Below, one piece after another: positions 44,996-58,000 of a stretch of 64,000 nucleotides of DNA. Made by a program: the position numbers and the translations under genes. The first letter of the stretch is position 1. The number at the start of each line of letters is the position of its first letter. The notes under the pieces were generated by a model, which searched no databases, had not been told where the DNA came from, and was given only the letters and a program-made list of their open reading frames with translations. Origin of the DNA: Clarireedia homoeocarpa (taxonomy: Eukaryota; Ascomycota; Leotiomycetes; Helotiales; Rutstroemiaceae). The DNA lies in contig LNKV01000003.1 in assembly GCA_001465935.1 (NCBI GenBank), positions 502,363-566,362 on the forward strand, written 5' to 3'.

Positions 44996-45587
44996 GAGTC
45001 TACGCTTAACACCGTTGGGGAAATAATTATAATGAAGAGATGGGATGAAAAACGGATAGGTCTTATGTGCTTTTTGGTTTGAGATACCCCGGGTTGAAAA
45101 GTCAGATGGACGTGTGTTCACTGTGAGGATTGATTTATGTACTTGCACTTGGTTTAACTTTGCATGATTGTGGGTATCTCTTAATGGGTGTATTATTATA
45201 TTCTGAATGCTCGGTCATATTTTTGCGAATAGTGGGCAGGCGCTATAGACTAAATCGTATAGTTTTGTTTGAATTATTTATGATTTGGAAAGTGAAGGGA
45301 AAAGCGCCAACGAGGTTGAAGTAGAATGAACAAGCAGGCAGAGGTCAGAATTTGGAAGATATAAAGGACTACAAGGAATAAACAACTGGAGGGGAAGTAG
45401 GGAGGTAGGTAAGTAGGTAGATAGATTCGTGATATTTGAATTCTGGATTCCGACGTGAGTACTTGACCAGGACAGTAATCGAATTTGCTAACATCAGACC
45501 CAAAATGGTCATCAATGGTCATACATATTCAAAGATATCATGGATATTCAACGATTCATTAAAGGCAAATCTCAAGACTACAATTAC
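44996..45587. other. intergenic, convergent 3' ends
   Basis: 3' flanks of the membrane-protein and nitronate monooxygenase genes. A GTAGG/GTAGAT repeat lies near 45398-45424. No gene seen. Confidence 0.55.
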
Positions 45588-46813
45588 TCAAAGCTTGCTT
45601 GGTTGTTGATAAAGAGATGCAGCTTTGCTCAAAGTCTCCGCGGCTTCTTTCTCAATCCTCTTGCAAAGCTCGTCACAGGTGGGAATGTCATGGATGAGAC
45701 CAATGACTTGACCTGCTGTCCAGACCTAGAAAAGAGTCAGTATGGGGTTGGTAGGTATAGGGCAAGAAGATCTGGTAGACATACTCCATAATCAGGGTCT
45801 CCGTTAATGAAGACTTCCCTCCCTCTCTTGCCGCTCACATATGGCGCAACTTCTGCGAATTCTCCCGTCTTACTCTCTTGTTCTATCTTCACTGCTTCTT
45901 TCGTGACCTTGTTCTTGTATAGACGAGACGTGTTCTTCCACCGGCGAAGAACAAGTTGTGTATCGACCTCCGATGCCTTCACAATCTCATCCTTGATGTT
46001 CTTATGTATCGGCGCCTCGACCGTGCACATGAAGCGTGTTCCCATATTGATGCCCTCAGCACCAAGACTTAATGCTGCCGCAAGCCCTTGGCCATCTGCG
46101 AATCCTCCAGATGCGATGAAAGGTACTTTCAGCGATTGTCTAGCTCGGCTAAGAAGAATGAAATTCGTGATGTCGGTTTCACCAACGTGCCCGGCGCACT
46201 CGAAACCGTCAATGCTCAAGAAATCGACGCCAAGCTTGATTGCGCTCTCTGCGTGTCTAATGGTTGTGCATTTGTGTATTATGATTGTGTCGACCTCTTT
46301 CAGCATCTTGATGACCGGGCCAGGACTGTTGCCTGCGGTCTCGACAATTCGAATGCCCTCATCGATGACAACTTGTGCGTATGCGCCGTAACTGCGGGGG
46401 GATATTACGTTAGCTGTTGTTGTGGTATTGTAGAGGTTAAATTGACCGCTTTTAGCAGTGCGCCCTCTTGATAAGCTGTCTGATATAGGAACGTTAGAAA
46501 CACTTACTCGGGAGGATTGATAGAAGGTAACAGTGTAATGTTTACACCAAATGGCTTCTTCGTCATGGTTCTACATCTTCGGATCTCTTTGCGCAAATCC
46601 TCAGGAGTAGGCTGAGTGAGTGCGGTTAAGATACCCAAACCGCCAGCATTGCTCACAGCGCTAGCTAGCTCTGCATATCCGACCCATTGCATACCACCTT
46701 GAACGATAGGCACTGAATGATTTCATGTCAATAAGAAGCCAGCAGCATTGCGCACGAGGACGGCACTTACATTGGATACCCAAAGCCTTTGTGAGTTTCG
46801 TATGGAACGGCAT
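45588..46813 (-). CDS. nitronate monooxygenase (2-nitropropane dioxygenase-like)
   Basis: Four exons: 46813-46771, 46712-46508, 46391-45785, 45725-45588, giving 330 residues. Family marks: PIVQGGMQWVG near the start, SNAGGLGILTA, PFGVNITLLP, ECAGHVGE with the catalytic His, PFIASGGFADGQGLAAALSL, and GAEGINMGTRF for FMN phosphate binding. It oxidises nitronates such as propionate-3-nitronate, a plant defence compound, using FMN and O2, and is probably cytosolic. The last exon (VWTAGQVIGLIHDIPTCDEL) is the usual C-terminal helix. The decayed MFS gene lies just upstream on the same strand. Confidence 0.92.
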
Positions 46814-47132
46814 ATTGATGAAATGCAAAACGCGATGAAAAGAACTGTTTTGAGACTGAAATCTAATCTATTAGTCTGTATGGATGATGAAATATATTCT
46901 ATAATTTCTATCTTTTTATAAAAGGAATAGATGATGAAGCTATCCCCTTGATCGAAGCATGTGCGGAGACACCCTCAAATACAATATGACCGAGGCACGG
47001 AGTAGAGGGTTAGCCGTTACCGCTTAACGCTAGCGGCCGCCTCATCTCTACTCAATACTAACTTCTCGACACATGATTTGTTTGCACATTTCGCATCTCG
47101 TATGTGTATAGTAATCAGAATGGTCATCGATC
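46814..47132. other. intergenic, nitronate monooxygenase promoter
   Basis: A 319-bp gap between the NMO start and the 3' end of the MFS pseudogene. It is AT-rich; no specific site was recognised. Confidence 0.5.
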
Positions 47133-48743
47133 TTAAACATTACTACTTCGTGTTATCATTAGAAACAATATCTCATCAACCTCATTATGTCTACATTGCT
47201 CCGAGCTATACTTCGCAAAGGAGCTAATCTCTCTAATTTTTCTCCCATACTTCAACAGCACCACCGGCGCAATACAAAACACGGAAGCCACAAGTGCGAG
47301 GATAGATGATGCATAGTTGGGTGTTAATTCCGTAAACATGTGGTGGGCAAATAGATGGAAGCCTGCACTACACAGGGCTCGCACGAAGGAAATCGATGCG
47401 AAGGCCGAGGAGGCGAAGATAGTATAGCTATCTGCAATATAGCTGGTCAATGTACAACCAAACTCGTTAGTGGCGTAGCCAACAAGCAAAAGCGAGAGCA
47501 TTGAGACGATCCATGGCACACCCTGTACCTGTGGCGGGATGGTCTACGCGAACCATCAAAGCCCTATGGCGAGGAGAGGAGCTCCGATCGCAAATCCGGT
47601 CAGCTTGTCCTCTAGTGCTAGTTCTTGGCCCCTTTTTTGGCGACGTTGATAGATTCTACGATCGTAGAAGCGGTTGAAGGTGCTGCTGAAGATCCCTACG
47701 ACTAGAGGGATGAATGATAGAGATGCTTGGCCGGGTGTCATCCGGTAGTAGTATTCGTAAACGATGGGCAAGGCTTTCGTGAAGAGATATAGCAATCCAC
47801 AAACGATTGCGGTCAAGACCGCACAAATAAAGACGATAGTTCAGTGCAGAATAGGCGCACTGGTCGCATCAGGGCGACCTGCGCGAACGTACGGAAATCA
47901 GGTGCATGATCGGGATTGATCGTACGCAAATTACCGTCTCCCGATTCTTTGCATACTTCAGCAACGGCTTTACTGAGAAGCTGACTCGGTCTGCTCTCCT
48001 TTATGAACAAAAGGAGAACTGACAACAAGCCTGTTATGACGGTCGAAAGGTAGAAAATCCACCGCCTGAGATCATTTCTTCAGCATTATTACTTCATACA
48101 CCAGGAGGGTTGACTCACCAGCCCAAGGACTCCGCTACCAGTGTGCCGAATACCGGTCCCAAGCACATGTCAACATTGGCCGTGAGGGCCCAAACATAAA
48201 TCATCCAGATTCTATGTCCAGCATGAAAGAGGTCCTCTGCGCTCCTGACAACAATGATAGATGGGACTGCCGAAGCCAGTCCACTGACAAAACGAAAAAC
48301 AATAATCAGAGAGATATGGAAAGCCCTTGCAATAACAATGCTTGTTACACAATACGTGACGGTCGCTAAAATGAACAGTTGTTTTCTCCCAAAAGACTCG
48401 GAATACGGAAGAAATATCGCACCACCAATGGCTTGAGCGATCATGTAGATGGTAACGAAGCTGAAAATGGAAAAGATTTTTCCAATCCCAACGTCATGGC
48501 TGCTGTACCTGCTGTGCTTATGACAGTAGTGAAGAAGTCGAGGAAGATGAGGAGGCTGTAGTCGTAGGCTTTACGCCGTGAGGACCAATTTCTTGGATGT
48601 CGTGGATTGGTCTTAGTCCAGCGGACATAATATGAATCTTCCATCTCAAGCCCATGCTTCTCAAGGTACCAGCTCACTGGTCGCGTAGATGTCGGTTCAT
48701 GAGTTGAAGGTAGCTGGGTGTCATTTTTCGGTTCGCTTAACAT
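47133..48743 (-). pseudogene. decayed MFS transporter (DHA1-like drug/polyamine type)
   Basis: Nearly full-length homology is readable: NWSSRRKAYDYSLLIFLDFF, then IFSIFSFVTIYMIAQAIGG, LPYSESFGRKQLFILAT, FRFVSGLASAVPSIIV, an intron at 48066-48118, RWIFYLSTVITGLLSVLLLF, then YYRMTPGQASLSFIPLVVGI and later helices to 47133. At least four lesions break it: a frame change near 48500, a one-base shift near 47846 (between LFCTEL and VFICAVLTAIV), and in-frame stops TGA (47556-47558) and TAG (47544-47546) where Trp fits. Both stops are G-to-A changes on the coding strand. The intact family exports drugs or polyamines; this copy cannot. Confidence 0.82.
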
Positions 48744-49272
48744 GGTAACAAGCGGAAGGGCTCTGTGGTTGTTGTATGCACCGATATATGATATAGTAAT
48801 GTCGTACTGGATGCAGGACTTCCGGATAGATCAATTCCTGTGAATCCCTCATAGTCAGGTGCTCACTATCATCGTCCCTTCTATATAACTTCTCCATGCC
48901 AGTTACTCCCCCTGATTAGTTACCGCCGACCATCATTGTCTCAGAGAGCACAAAGGCAAGCGTTGATCTATTCTGACTGCCTCGTATGCCTTCCATTATA
49001 TGATACATACTATGGCTACTCCACACCGATTTGTTATAACCAACATCAACTGTTCTAGTTGTAGAATTCCCATACATGCTCGCATGTTGCATCACACGGA
49101 GAATATACGCATTTTTCAAAATTGTCGGAAACGTAGAAAGTTCAGGTACTATTGTGAGCACAGTCTATAAGCTGGAAGCAACACTTATCTTATCCAAGTA
49201 TCAGATAGCTTGAGAGTCAATTTGATAGCGTTTCGTGTTGTGTTAGTTCTAGGGAGATTTACGAAAGGTAGA

Positions 49273-49296
49273 GGGTTTGGGGTTTGGGGTTTGGGG
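49273..49296 (+). repeat. GGGTTTG tandem tract, G-quadruplex capable
   Basis: Three GGGTTTG units plus a final GGG, giving four G runs spaced by TTT. It resembles telomere-like sequence but is internal and short. Confidence 0.85.
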
Positions 49297-50384
49297 TGAC
49301 GTCTTCCGTTGTTGCTCCCGAGACATGGTTTGTTTGGGTTTGGAAAGGTACATCCAACAGCACCACCATAGTTTGCAAATAGCCTCAATTCTACTATCGT
49401 TCCTAAGAGCTTACATAAGTTTGTTATAAAAGCTTAAAGTATTGTATTTAAGATAGAGTTTCTTTTATTGAATAGGTTGATTCAATTATAAGTTATAATT
49501 CTCTAAATCAAAAGTACTTTGAGGAAGTTAGCTCGACCGGGTAAAGTTACTTTCACATCTGTACAACCTTCAGAACCTTCAAATCCTCCATATTCAAAAA
49601 TCAAGAGTTGCCCAATTCAATAAATCAATGATCTTCAGTCAAAATCCTGTTATGTAATGAAACCAGTGCTCTTGTTGTTTGAGTCATGGCTGGAGTGTCT
49701 CTGTTCCAAATCAGCACGTGTGAATTCCGCTACTTAGGATACGCACGAACGCGAGATGAGTGCAAGTCGATCACTTGGCATTCAATGTCCAGAACATCTG
49801 GGTGTAGAGCCATTATTGATATTCTCTCAGACCGGTGCTCACACTATGTATTGCGCTAATGTGGACATAAGATCCACCACGGCATACCACTGAGTGGTGC
49901 AAAGGGACATTGACAATCTGCATTATAGCAAAACTGCGGTGCTATCCGCTTCAATAGGGGGATTGTAAAAACGATGAGCAGTGACTCTTCATCTATGAAC
50001 TCGGGTCTTCTTCTTCTTATTCTTCAACAAGACTTCAGATAAGTGGCTCGAGACTTTAGCTTGGAACTCAAAGTCGTAGGAGAGGCGAGAACAAGAGATT
50101 GAATGTCCCCAATTACCTCTGATAGTGTGGTCAGGCGTTTGTCGTCGATGTTGGACTAAGTTGGGAACATCACTGGGGATGACCGACGTGAACTATAAAA
50201 ACCTACGCTGCGGAAACACTCAATGTGCTGACTCCAGACATGCCTAGCGTTGACCGTGCCGTCGGAAGACAGTACGTGGCATGATCGTGAGTGGATGGAG
50301 GAATAGAATTTTCAGGTCGTTGATATTTGCAAAACAGCGTGGTAAAACTATCCGAGTCCACAATTAGTCAATACTTATAGAGAA

Positions 50385-50601
50385 CCAGTGGGTGTACTAA
50401 CTATTCGATCAACTCCAGAGCTTCGATATTCGACCAAAATATACTCGTATGCTTTTAAGATCTGTATTCTAGTAGGCGTATATATGAGTGCTTAATGACC
50501 AAATTTGACTTGCATAATCAGATACATAAGTTCTCAATGTTCAGATTTCACTTAAACAACCAGAAATCCGAAGCTCGTCGGATAGTTAGTATATCTACTG
50601 G
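50385..50601. mobile_element. MITE-like inverted-repeat element, 217 bp
   Basis: The left end starts CCAGTGGGTGTACTAACTAT and the right end, read on the other strand, CCAGTAGATATACTAACTAT, followed on both by CGA and GCTTCG. Arms are about 40 bp, around 80% complementary. There is no ORF. The copy fragment at 8884 belongs to the same family. Flanks TAGAGAA and TGGAGAT may be a worn target duplication. Confidence 0.72.
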
Positions 50602-52642
50602 TGGAGATCTCAACTCAACCGACAGAATGAATACTGGCAGTCATACGGATGAAAAGCCCACGTGAGACTCGGAATGTCATGTGCTCGAGCACAACATGGA
50701 CCGTGCGTGAGCTCCCTAAGCAACAGTTTGTGCTACCACGTTCTGTGATAACACCAAGCCACTTCATGCGGAAAAGAAAACGGTTCCTGATCATCAAACA
50801 CCCCGATCAATATAAAATTAATCCCGGCTGATGTTGTCCAACCATAAAATGAGGTCTAAGTCTAGGTGACTTCTCGATTCCGTTTCGAACACTTGGGCAC
50901 CAACAACGATCAATCGATGCGCTGTCGAATTAAGGCTATTCATGGACAAGGCCTCAATATACTTGGCCATCTCTCAAGCCGCCACGCAACCCTTTCATGA
51001 GCAAGTCTGTTTCATTATGAAGTTGTGTATCTTGCGGTTGATTTCCCCTCAGTCAGCGCGGATGAAGCTCCCTCGATCCAGCATATGATGTGGGCGGAAA
51101 TTAATGCGGGACATGCGACCGGCGGGGCAATCGGATTTTGGAGCATTCTGGTGCTTTGCTAGCACCTCTCCCCGACCAAGTCTTTGTGGTGTGCCCAGAC
51201 GAGGCAACGAAATAAGTCCGCTTGGTCCCGAAGGTTGACTTCACAGGTTCTGTGCGACTGTATCAATCATATATACTTGGATAAATGCAGGTATGTTCCC
51301 GTCTATTTCATATCCGGAAAACAGATGAAGGTTGGCTTTATAGTTTCAATGCTTCTAGGCATTCCTGACCAGGTTGATGGAATTTCGCTCGTACAGATTA
51401 GGATGGCGGTGAGCTTTGAGGAGGCCGTTTTGGGAGAATCGAAGCAGCTCCAGGGCTGAGTACTTATGTACCTTTCCGATACACCTCACAGGCATTTCTC
51501 CGCAATATATACCCTGACAATCATTAATTAATCGTCTCATGAGCATGTAGGCACCCGTTCCTGCATCAATTCGATCTCATCGTCTCGGCCGTTCACAGTA
51601 GTGGGAAAGAGACAAGATATGAAATCGAGATATGGAATCCTGCTGCATCGATTTCCATGGCTTTTGTTTTGACCAAACATCTTGTACAAAGTGAAGGTTA
51701 CTTTACTTGTTACTACACATGGAATCACTTATTTTTGCTAACTGAGTCTTCTAAATTGGTCTCCTAACAATAGTTGATACTTTGAGAAAAGGAAATCAGT
51801 TCTTGTGTATCCGAACTGAGTAGGAGACAAGTCAAGTCTCAATACAAAAGCAATGGATAAAAAGTGATCTACTAACAAATGTACTGGCATGTTCTCTCAC
51901 CACCCCAATGCACCCACCTGCAGCTCGATTATTTTTTTCTGACTAGCCATTTGGTCCTTCGCTTGTTCATTGGACTTTTATGAAAACCCTCTTTCCTATC
52001 ATCATATTCTCGCATCTGATGCGTCCCCTCTTTATGCACTTCAACCCCACATACATTTTTACACACTTCGTTAACTCATGCCAACTCTTGTCTCTAAACC
52101 CAAAAATCCCATGACGATGCAAGGCTGCAAAGTTGCTGCAAGAACCTCAAGCGTTGGCGGTGCATCTCCACTCGTTGCTATTGTCTCAAGCCTCAAATTT
52201 CCTTTTCTAAACTTATCGAACTCAGTCGGAAAGGTAGTACATGAGCTGTACTGGCCACCGATGGAGACAGCACACACGGCCCCTACCAACGGATGATCAA
52301 CGTTACTCCTCTATGATCCATTCGTTCTACTATTCAAATGCAGCATGCCGAGACACTCCCAAGGTTTGAGCTGCTGTGTTGCATGGATGTATGTAAATAC
52401 AAATTTACCAATTCTGGAAATTCTGACTGCCACCTCAGAGTTTCACATCGTTTCTAACTCTATCATCTACTTATCAATAGTACATGCCTACTCACTATAA
52501 GACCAAGTTCATTCCCTGCAGAACATAACGCCATTTCCGAACCCGCTCCCCACTGTTTCTCCTCCACACCACTAGCACTCGAGTTTCAACTACAAATTCT
52601 TCAACAACCTCGACCTTTCAAGATTTCCACCACGTCTCGATA

Positions 52643-53063
52643 ATGTCTTTCTCTAGCTATAGTTCCTCCGGAGCTTCATGGCAAGAGAGGCTTGAGGGTA
52701 TGTCAATTGGCCTTATGATGTGACCATGGTGCTGAGAATTCGTAGAGAAATGCCGTGAGGCACAGCTTCATCCTCCTGTCTTTCAAATCGTATCGGATAG
52801 ACGAGGTGAGTTTATCCCACCAGCACTAACATCTTCGGAAAATTTCCAAGTTGTTCCACCGAACCAATTGCTAACAGAACTTAGGAGGGCGTACTGCGTG
52901 GTCGAGCACAGTGACTGTGCAGGGTCAAAATATCGCGGCTCGGTTCTGGTACGACGGCCAGTATGTCCACAACGCTAAGGAGGACGCTGCAGAGGTAGCC
53001 CTTAAGTCCCTAGAGGGATCAAGCCCAACTTCGCCCATACAAAGTCGAAATGGTGGATGGTAA
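52643..53063 (+). CDS. small dsRNA-binding-fold-like protein, 97 aa
   Basis: Three exons: 52643-52697, 52746-52805, 52885-53063; the joins are GT-AG and in phase. After a Ser-rich start (SFSSYSSSGASWQERLEEKC), the body HPPVFQIVSDRRGGRTAWSS then TVTVQGQNIAARFWYDGQYV and AKEDAAEVALKSLEG follows the dsRBD order: helix, 'P.F......G....W...V.V.G', then the 'K..AAE.AL..L' helix. The basic residues usual at the second helix are partly missing (AKEDAA), so RNA binding is not certain. A free-standing domain of this size is common in fungi with unknown role. Confidence 0.7.
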
Positions 53064-53859
53064 TTCCAAATACCCATATACTATCTTCAGTATGGAAAGG
53101 GATGCCGCGGTCGGTGGTCCGATTTGGCCTGTATGATAAGAGGTTGATAGTAATTGGCTTCGCCGTTCGTTTTGGTTGAAGTAAGGATGGGCGAGAGCCT
53201 ATGAATGAGACAGCAGGCGTCGGACGGTTTCGTAGCGGATTTTCGCAGGACAGCAAGGGCGCTGGAGTTTGAATATGTTGCTATCCTGGTCCTTGTTTTT
53301 TTCGTTTTCTTTTTGTTTCTTGGGATGGGGGAGTTTGTTACCTTGGTTTTTTTACTTTTCTTTTTGTTTCTTGGGATGGTGGAGTACTTTGAGAAAAAGC
53401 TTTTAGATACCGACAATCTCTATTTGGTGTTCTGAGTGTTTTCAATTCGTGTCATCAGCCAAAAGCTTGGAAAAGGGGTCTCGATTACACCTTATGCGTA
53501 CTACCAATAGCTATAAAACATGCTTCAAGGAGACATTATATGCTGTCAAGTTCTGTGATAACTAGAAATTGTTACTTATGTGTTCTCTGCCATTTAAATC
53601 CATGAACCATACGCAAAAGGAAGATATCACATCAAGAGCACAATCTTGATTTATAATTTATATCAAGGTATCAATTGAGGTCAAAGTGCTAATCCGTATA
53701 AGTTAGTCTTCCCGCCCAACGGATCGCACTGACGATCAAACCAAGGTGTAATCTGATAGCATGCCTGAGGCGTAAAATAATTTCCAGGCCATCATGAAAT
53801 TCTCAACCTCAATCTGGTGTGGAGAAGTAGATATAATTCAGAATATCCAAATCACAACC
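53064..53859. other. intergenic with a 50-bp tandem duplication
   Basis: 3' flank of the small gene and promoter of RSM7. The duplication at 53291-53390 is described separately. No gene seen. Confidence 0.55.
53291..53390. repeat. 50-bp tandem duplication, T-rich
   Basis: Copies 53291-53340 and 53341-53390 both begin CCTTG, run through CTTTTTGTTTCTTGGGATGG and differ at only a few sites. They lie downstream of the dsRNA-binding-like gene. Confidence 0.9.
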
Positions 53860-55065
53860 ATGCCTCCGAGGGTAAATTTTCATGCTGCAAGGCGGTCATT
53901 GACCGTTCGAACCAGGCCAATTGTTGCTCCGCGGAATCCAGCTTTCTTAAAGATCGCGCCACGTCGATATTATGCGGACGAAAAACAGCCCCCCGCCAAA
54001 GGCCCAAATCAAGATGTTCTAGGTCATGTCAGTGAAGAGGCAGCAGATATGGGAGAGGTGACTGGCGAGACGAAGCCAGATCTCAATCAAGGTACACCAG
54101 TTCAAGAGGTATTGTCCACTAAAGCTTCGAATTTGTATTTGTCTATTATGAGATCACAATCGCTAACGTTGATATCAGATCCTTCAACGCGACCAAGAAG
54201 GGAAAGATAAATCCCCCGAAATAATCAAGGAAGAGATCAAAGACACACGTTCTGCATCTACCTCCGCCTTGGAGGATTTAGACGAAGAACTCTCCTTCGA
54301 GAACCTCATTGCAATGGCACAAATGCAAAACGTCGCCAACGGAGGGCACGTCTTCGATCCCGAAACTGAGGGCCACAAATTCGGAATTCCTACTCTTCCT
54401 ATCCCTTCAAATAGCAATTTAAAATACCGATACGATCCAGTAGTATCACAAGTCACCAATCTATTAATGAGACATGGCAAAAAGAGTGTTGCCCAGAGGG
54501 TAGGCTCGTCAGTTCTGTTCTTTTACTTTTTGCGTCGTCGTGTTACCTCGCACTAGGTTTTCATATTTATCTCGTTATGAATGAGTTTGGCTAATGTATT
54601 TGCTCTTTTTTTTTGATATAGAACATGTCATACATATTAAACCACCTGCGCACCGCACCCCCACCAACCCCAAACCCGTCTAAACCCCTCCTCCCTGGGA
54701 CCCCACCCCCCTCTCATCTCCCTCTCAACCCAGTCCTCTACCTCACTGTTGCTATCGACTCTGTTGCTCCTCTCCTACGTATTCGTTCGCAAAAGGGTGC
54801 AGCAGGAGGAGGAGCAGCTCTTCAAATTCCTGTGCCGCTAGGTCTAAAACAGCGCAGACGTCAAGCAATCAAATGGATATTAGACACAGCGACTAAGAAG
54901 AGTTCAAGAGGCAGTGGGCGAGGAATGTTTGCTCAGAAGTTTGCTGATGAGATTGTCAGTGTGATGGAGGGTAGGAGTTCTGTCTGGGATCGTAGGATCT
55001 TGGTGCATAAGACGGGAACGAGCGCAAGAGCTAATCTGACATACTTCTCAAGGAGGAGGCGGTGA
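53860..55065 (+). CDS. RSM7: mitochondrial small-subunit ribosomal protein uS7m
   Basis: Three exons: 53860-54108, 54179-54499, 54622-55065, giving 337 residues. The start at 53860 (PPRVNFHAARRSLTVRTRP) makes a good mitochondrial presequence; an in-frame ATG at 53794 adds 22 less suitable residues. The uS7 core is visible: KYRYDPVVSQVTNLLMRHGK, KKSVAQRNMSYILNHLR, NPVLYLTVAIDSVAPLLRIR, QIPVPLGLKQRRRQAIKWIL, and MFAQKFADEIVSVMEGRSS. It binds the 3' domain of mitochondrial 15S/16S rRNA. A Pro-rich insert (about PPPTPNPSKPLLPGTPPPS) separates two core helices, as usual in fungi. Confidence 0.92.
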
Positions 55066-58000
55066 TTTGTCCAATGTTTGAGTTGCTGCGGGGCGGCGGG
55101 GATGCGAGGATGCCGGGAGTGATATAAAATATTGTATCATGACATCAGGTACAAATGGGATAGTATAGGATTCAGCGCATAGGCGCCTAAAATATACCTA
55201 CATACATAATCCAACTTCTGTCGATCCCGTTTGCGGTCCATTAATTTTTCAAGTTCCATACATGATCCATTTGAGAAGCGTTGCTTCTCACACCAAATTC
55301 AAAATAAAACGATAGTGAAGGATTTCATCTTTCTCGCTCACCTGGAAGCGGTGTGCGCCTTGGTATGTATCATCCCACGGCTTCCTACATACAACTACTT
55401 TCAACCCAGATTGCTGGCATCCAATACTTTTCTATCATCACATATATGAGCACCTTTGAAGATTGTACATTTGAACCGGCGGTGTAGAGGATAAAAGGTA
55501 ATGATTATGGATCAAAAATCATTCTAGGAGCGGTGATGATGTAGGTCGATGTAGGTATCCGAGTGAGAGTCTAGGTTTAAGGTCTGTTTGAGGCACTTGC
55601 AGATGAGAGGTAACGTATCATGTGAGTACTTGATCAAGAGGGGGGAGGGGAGAATATGTCGATGCTTTTGAGGAGTGCCGCGCGATGTGTGGGGTGTGAT
55701 ACGGCTTCGAGGAAATGCACAAAGACGTTTCCTGGTGCAAAATTGGAACTTTTGACACCATTCGTTGGCGACTTTAGATTCTACAGGATAAGAAGAAACG
55801 GAAGCAAAGACACGGAGACTACATAAGGGGCTCGATAGTGATCGTGCATCCAACGAAGTACGGAATCACGGCAGGTTGGGTGAAATCCATATCTCGGAGT
55901 TTTATCAACGTATCGATGATCCCCAATCAACGGTACGATGGCAGGATTAGAGCAAGTGTTCGAGCGATATCGTATCGGGTAGTAGCAAGAAAATGTAGCA
56001 ACCAAATCGTTGCACGAGCTGCTGCTCTTGTGTCGGTAGTGCCACACAAAATCCGTCCTCGGAAGGGGGAACGACGCAAGCAAATTAAACAAGCACAGGG
56101 GAAAAATAGAGAGTATGGCCGAGAGAATTAGATCTAATCACCGGACACAAAGTTATGTTGCCTTTCTATCCATCATGAGTCCGGCTATATTTGTCATGCA
56201 TGTAAGAGACAGCCAGACACGAACCATAGCAGTCTTCTAAGGCGAAATCTTATACCTCCACCGTTTCTCATTTGCATTTGTCAATAATGAAAAGGCATCA
56301 TCTGATAAATTTTTGTTTGATTCAATAGTTCAGTTTAAACATCTCAAACTACTTTCTTATCTAAGGCGGTTGATTCCAAATACCTTCAGCTCTCTTCACT
56401 TCACCACACCAGGACCACATTCCCTTCTCTTCCCATAATCCTCGCCACTCCACCCCCCTTCCCCCCAAACGCGATTATAATAAGTCTACTGAATCTCTAT
56501 ATGCCATACGAGATTCTTCATAAGGCGTTCGTACCTACTCATAAATCTCCCTGTGCAATCACTCAAACACAACCACGGTGTAAATAACCATCCTTTGAGC
56601 AGCCGAAAAACATGGCCTTCCGACCCTGTACATTCATGTACTAGCCCCTTTCAATATCTTCCATCCATTCCACGTTCCATATCTTCAAAAGGCCAAATCA
56701 GAATATGTGTTGCTCCATACGATCCGAGTTGCATGACATTTGGTAGACAAGCAATGCTAGTTGCGCTTTCAATCGATCGCTACTTTTAAAAATATCTGCT
56801 CTTCAAGTTTTCTGGCACCAGGTAACAACAAGTAACTGACTACACTTTCATTATCAACCCTTAGTTCCATAGAACAATCTTCATCTACAGCGATTAGTTC
56901 AATCCCACAGTTAGTATCGAAATCAAACAATACCAGGTTTTTCACATAGTCCAAATATGAAGCAAAATACTTAAGGTAAACACTTCAAACTATTAATAAA
57001 GGGGGCAGATCACCAGGGTAGACCCAATTCAAGAATTGAAGAGCAAGCCGAACCCTAACTCCTAACCCCTTAGTTCTAACCGACTAGCATGCCAATATAA
57101 GCCAGCCTATCTTGTACCATGGTTCACCTTCAGCCCTAAGTCCATACTACCGACATCATAGTCTATAAAATCCCTCCTTGACCCGCAAGTTCCTTTCCTT
57201 CTCTCTTTCATATTCGTACCCGCATATTCCATCACCTGAGTATTGCTTTTCATCAGGTTGCTCCTGTTGCTGTTGCTTTCCGGACATTTTTCCACCCCTT
57301 CCCCTTTGAAGACCAACCACCTATTGGAACTGGATTACTCTCCGCCATGTATTCGACTTGTCAACCAATCACGTAGCCACAACCAATATTCGATTCAAGT
57401 CGACGATAACCGTATCCAGAGACCAACTCTAACTAGAATAAATACAAATCACCGAAAACGAAAATTGATCAATCGTGATGTTGAACAATCTTGAAAGACC
57501 AATCTCAGCACACAACAAAACGAAACACCAATGCGATCAATGAGTTTATTGTTTCCATCCTACCGCTTTCAGATACGACTATATATCGGCCTACTAGACA
57601 AAATCACAACAATATTTATAAATAAATAAATAAAAATTTAAATCGCCTGATGAGGAGATTCAACACAACTCAACTCAATCCCATCCAGTTCGCCTCGAAT
57701 AGAGCAATCTCGACAAGCAACCCATCCAAAGCAACAAATTCTTCTTCAAGCACCAGCACGAAGAAATAAGTTGGTTCCCTAAGGAATGGGGTGTTCAAAA
57801 ATTCGCTGTCAAATATTTCCTATAAACCATCAGCAGTTCCAAAGTGTCTAACACTTGGTGGGAAAAAAAAGATACATTTTTTTTACTCAGACACTGATAG
57901 GGTTCTGAGACTTTGGAGGGAAGGAGTAGTACTGCTCGGCGTCCGAAGTAGTTTCTCCAAGGGTTAGGCAGATTTGTATGAGGAAAGCACAGGTCCTGTT

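Larger units (their letters stand above)
48744..52642. other. gene-poor 3.9 kb
   Basis: Contains a G-quadruplex-like tract (49273-49296) and a MITE-like element (50385-50601). ORFs at 51184-51459 and the fully overlapping pair 52071-52296 show no motif. The last ~100 bp are CT-rich and probably the 5' UTR of the dsRNA-binding-like gene. Confidence 0.5.

Noticed and set aside
45807..46471. Plus-strand ORFs of 194 and 127 codons
   Set aside because: They are antisense to the conserved nitronate monooxygenase exons.
52071..52296. Pair of 72-codon ORFs exactly opposed on both strands
   Set aside because: Neither matches a family I know; opposed open frames of this length occur by chance.
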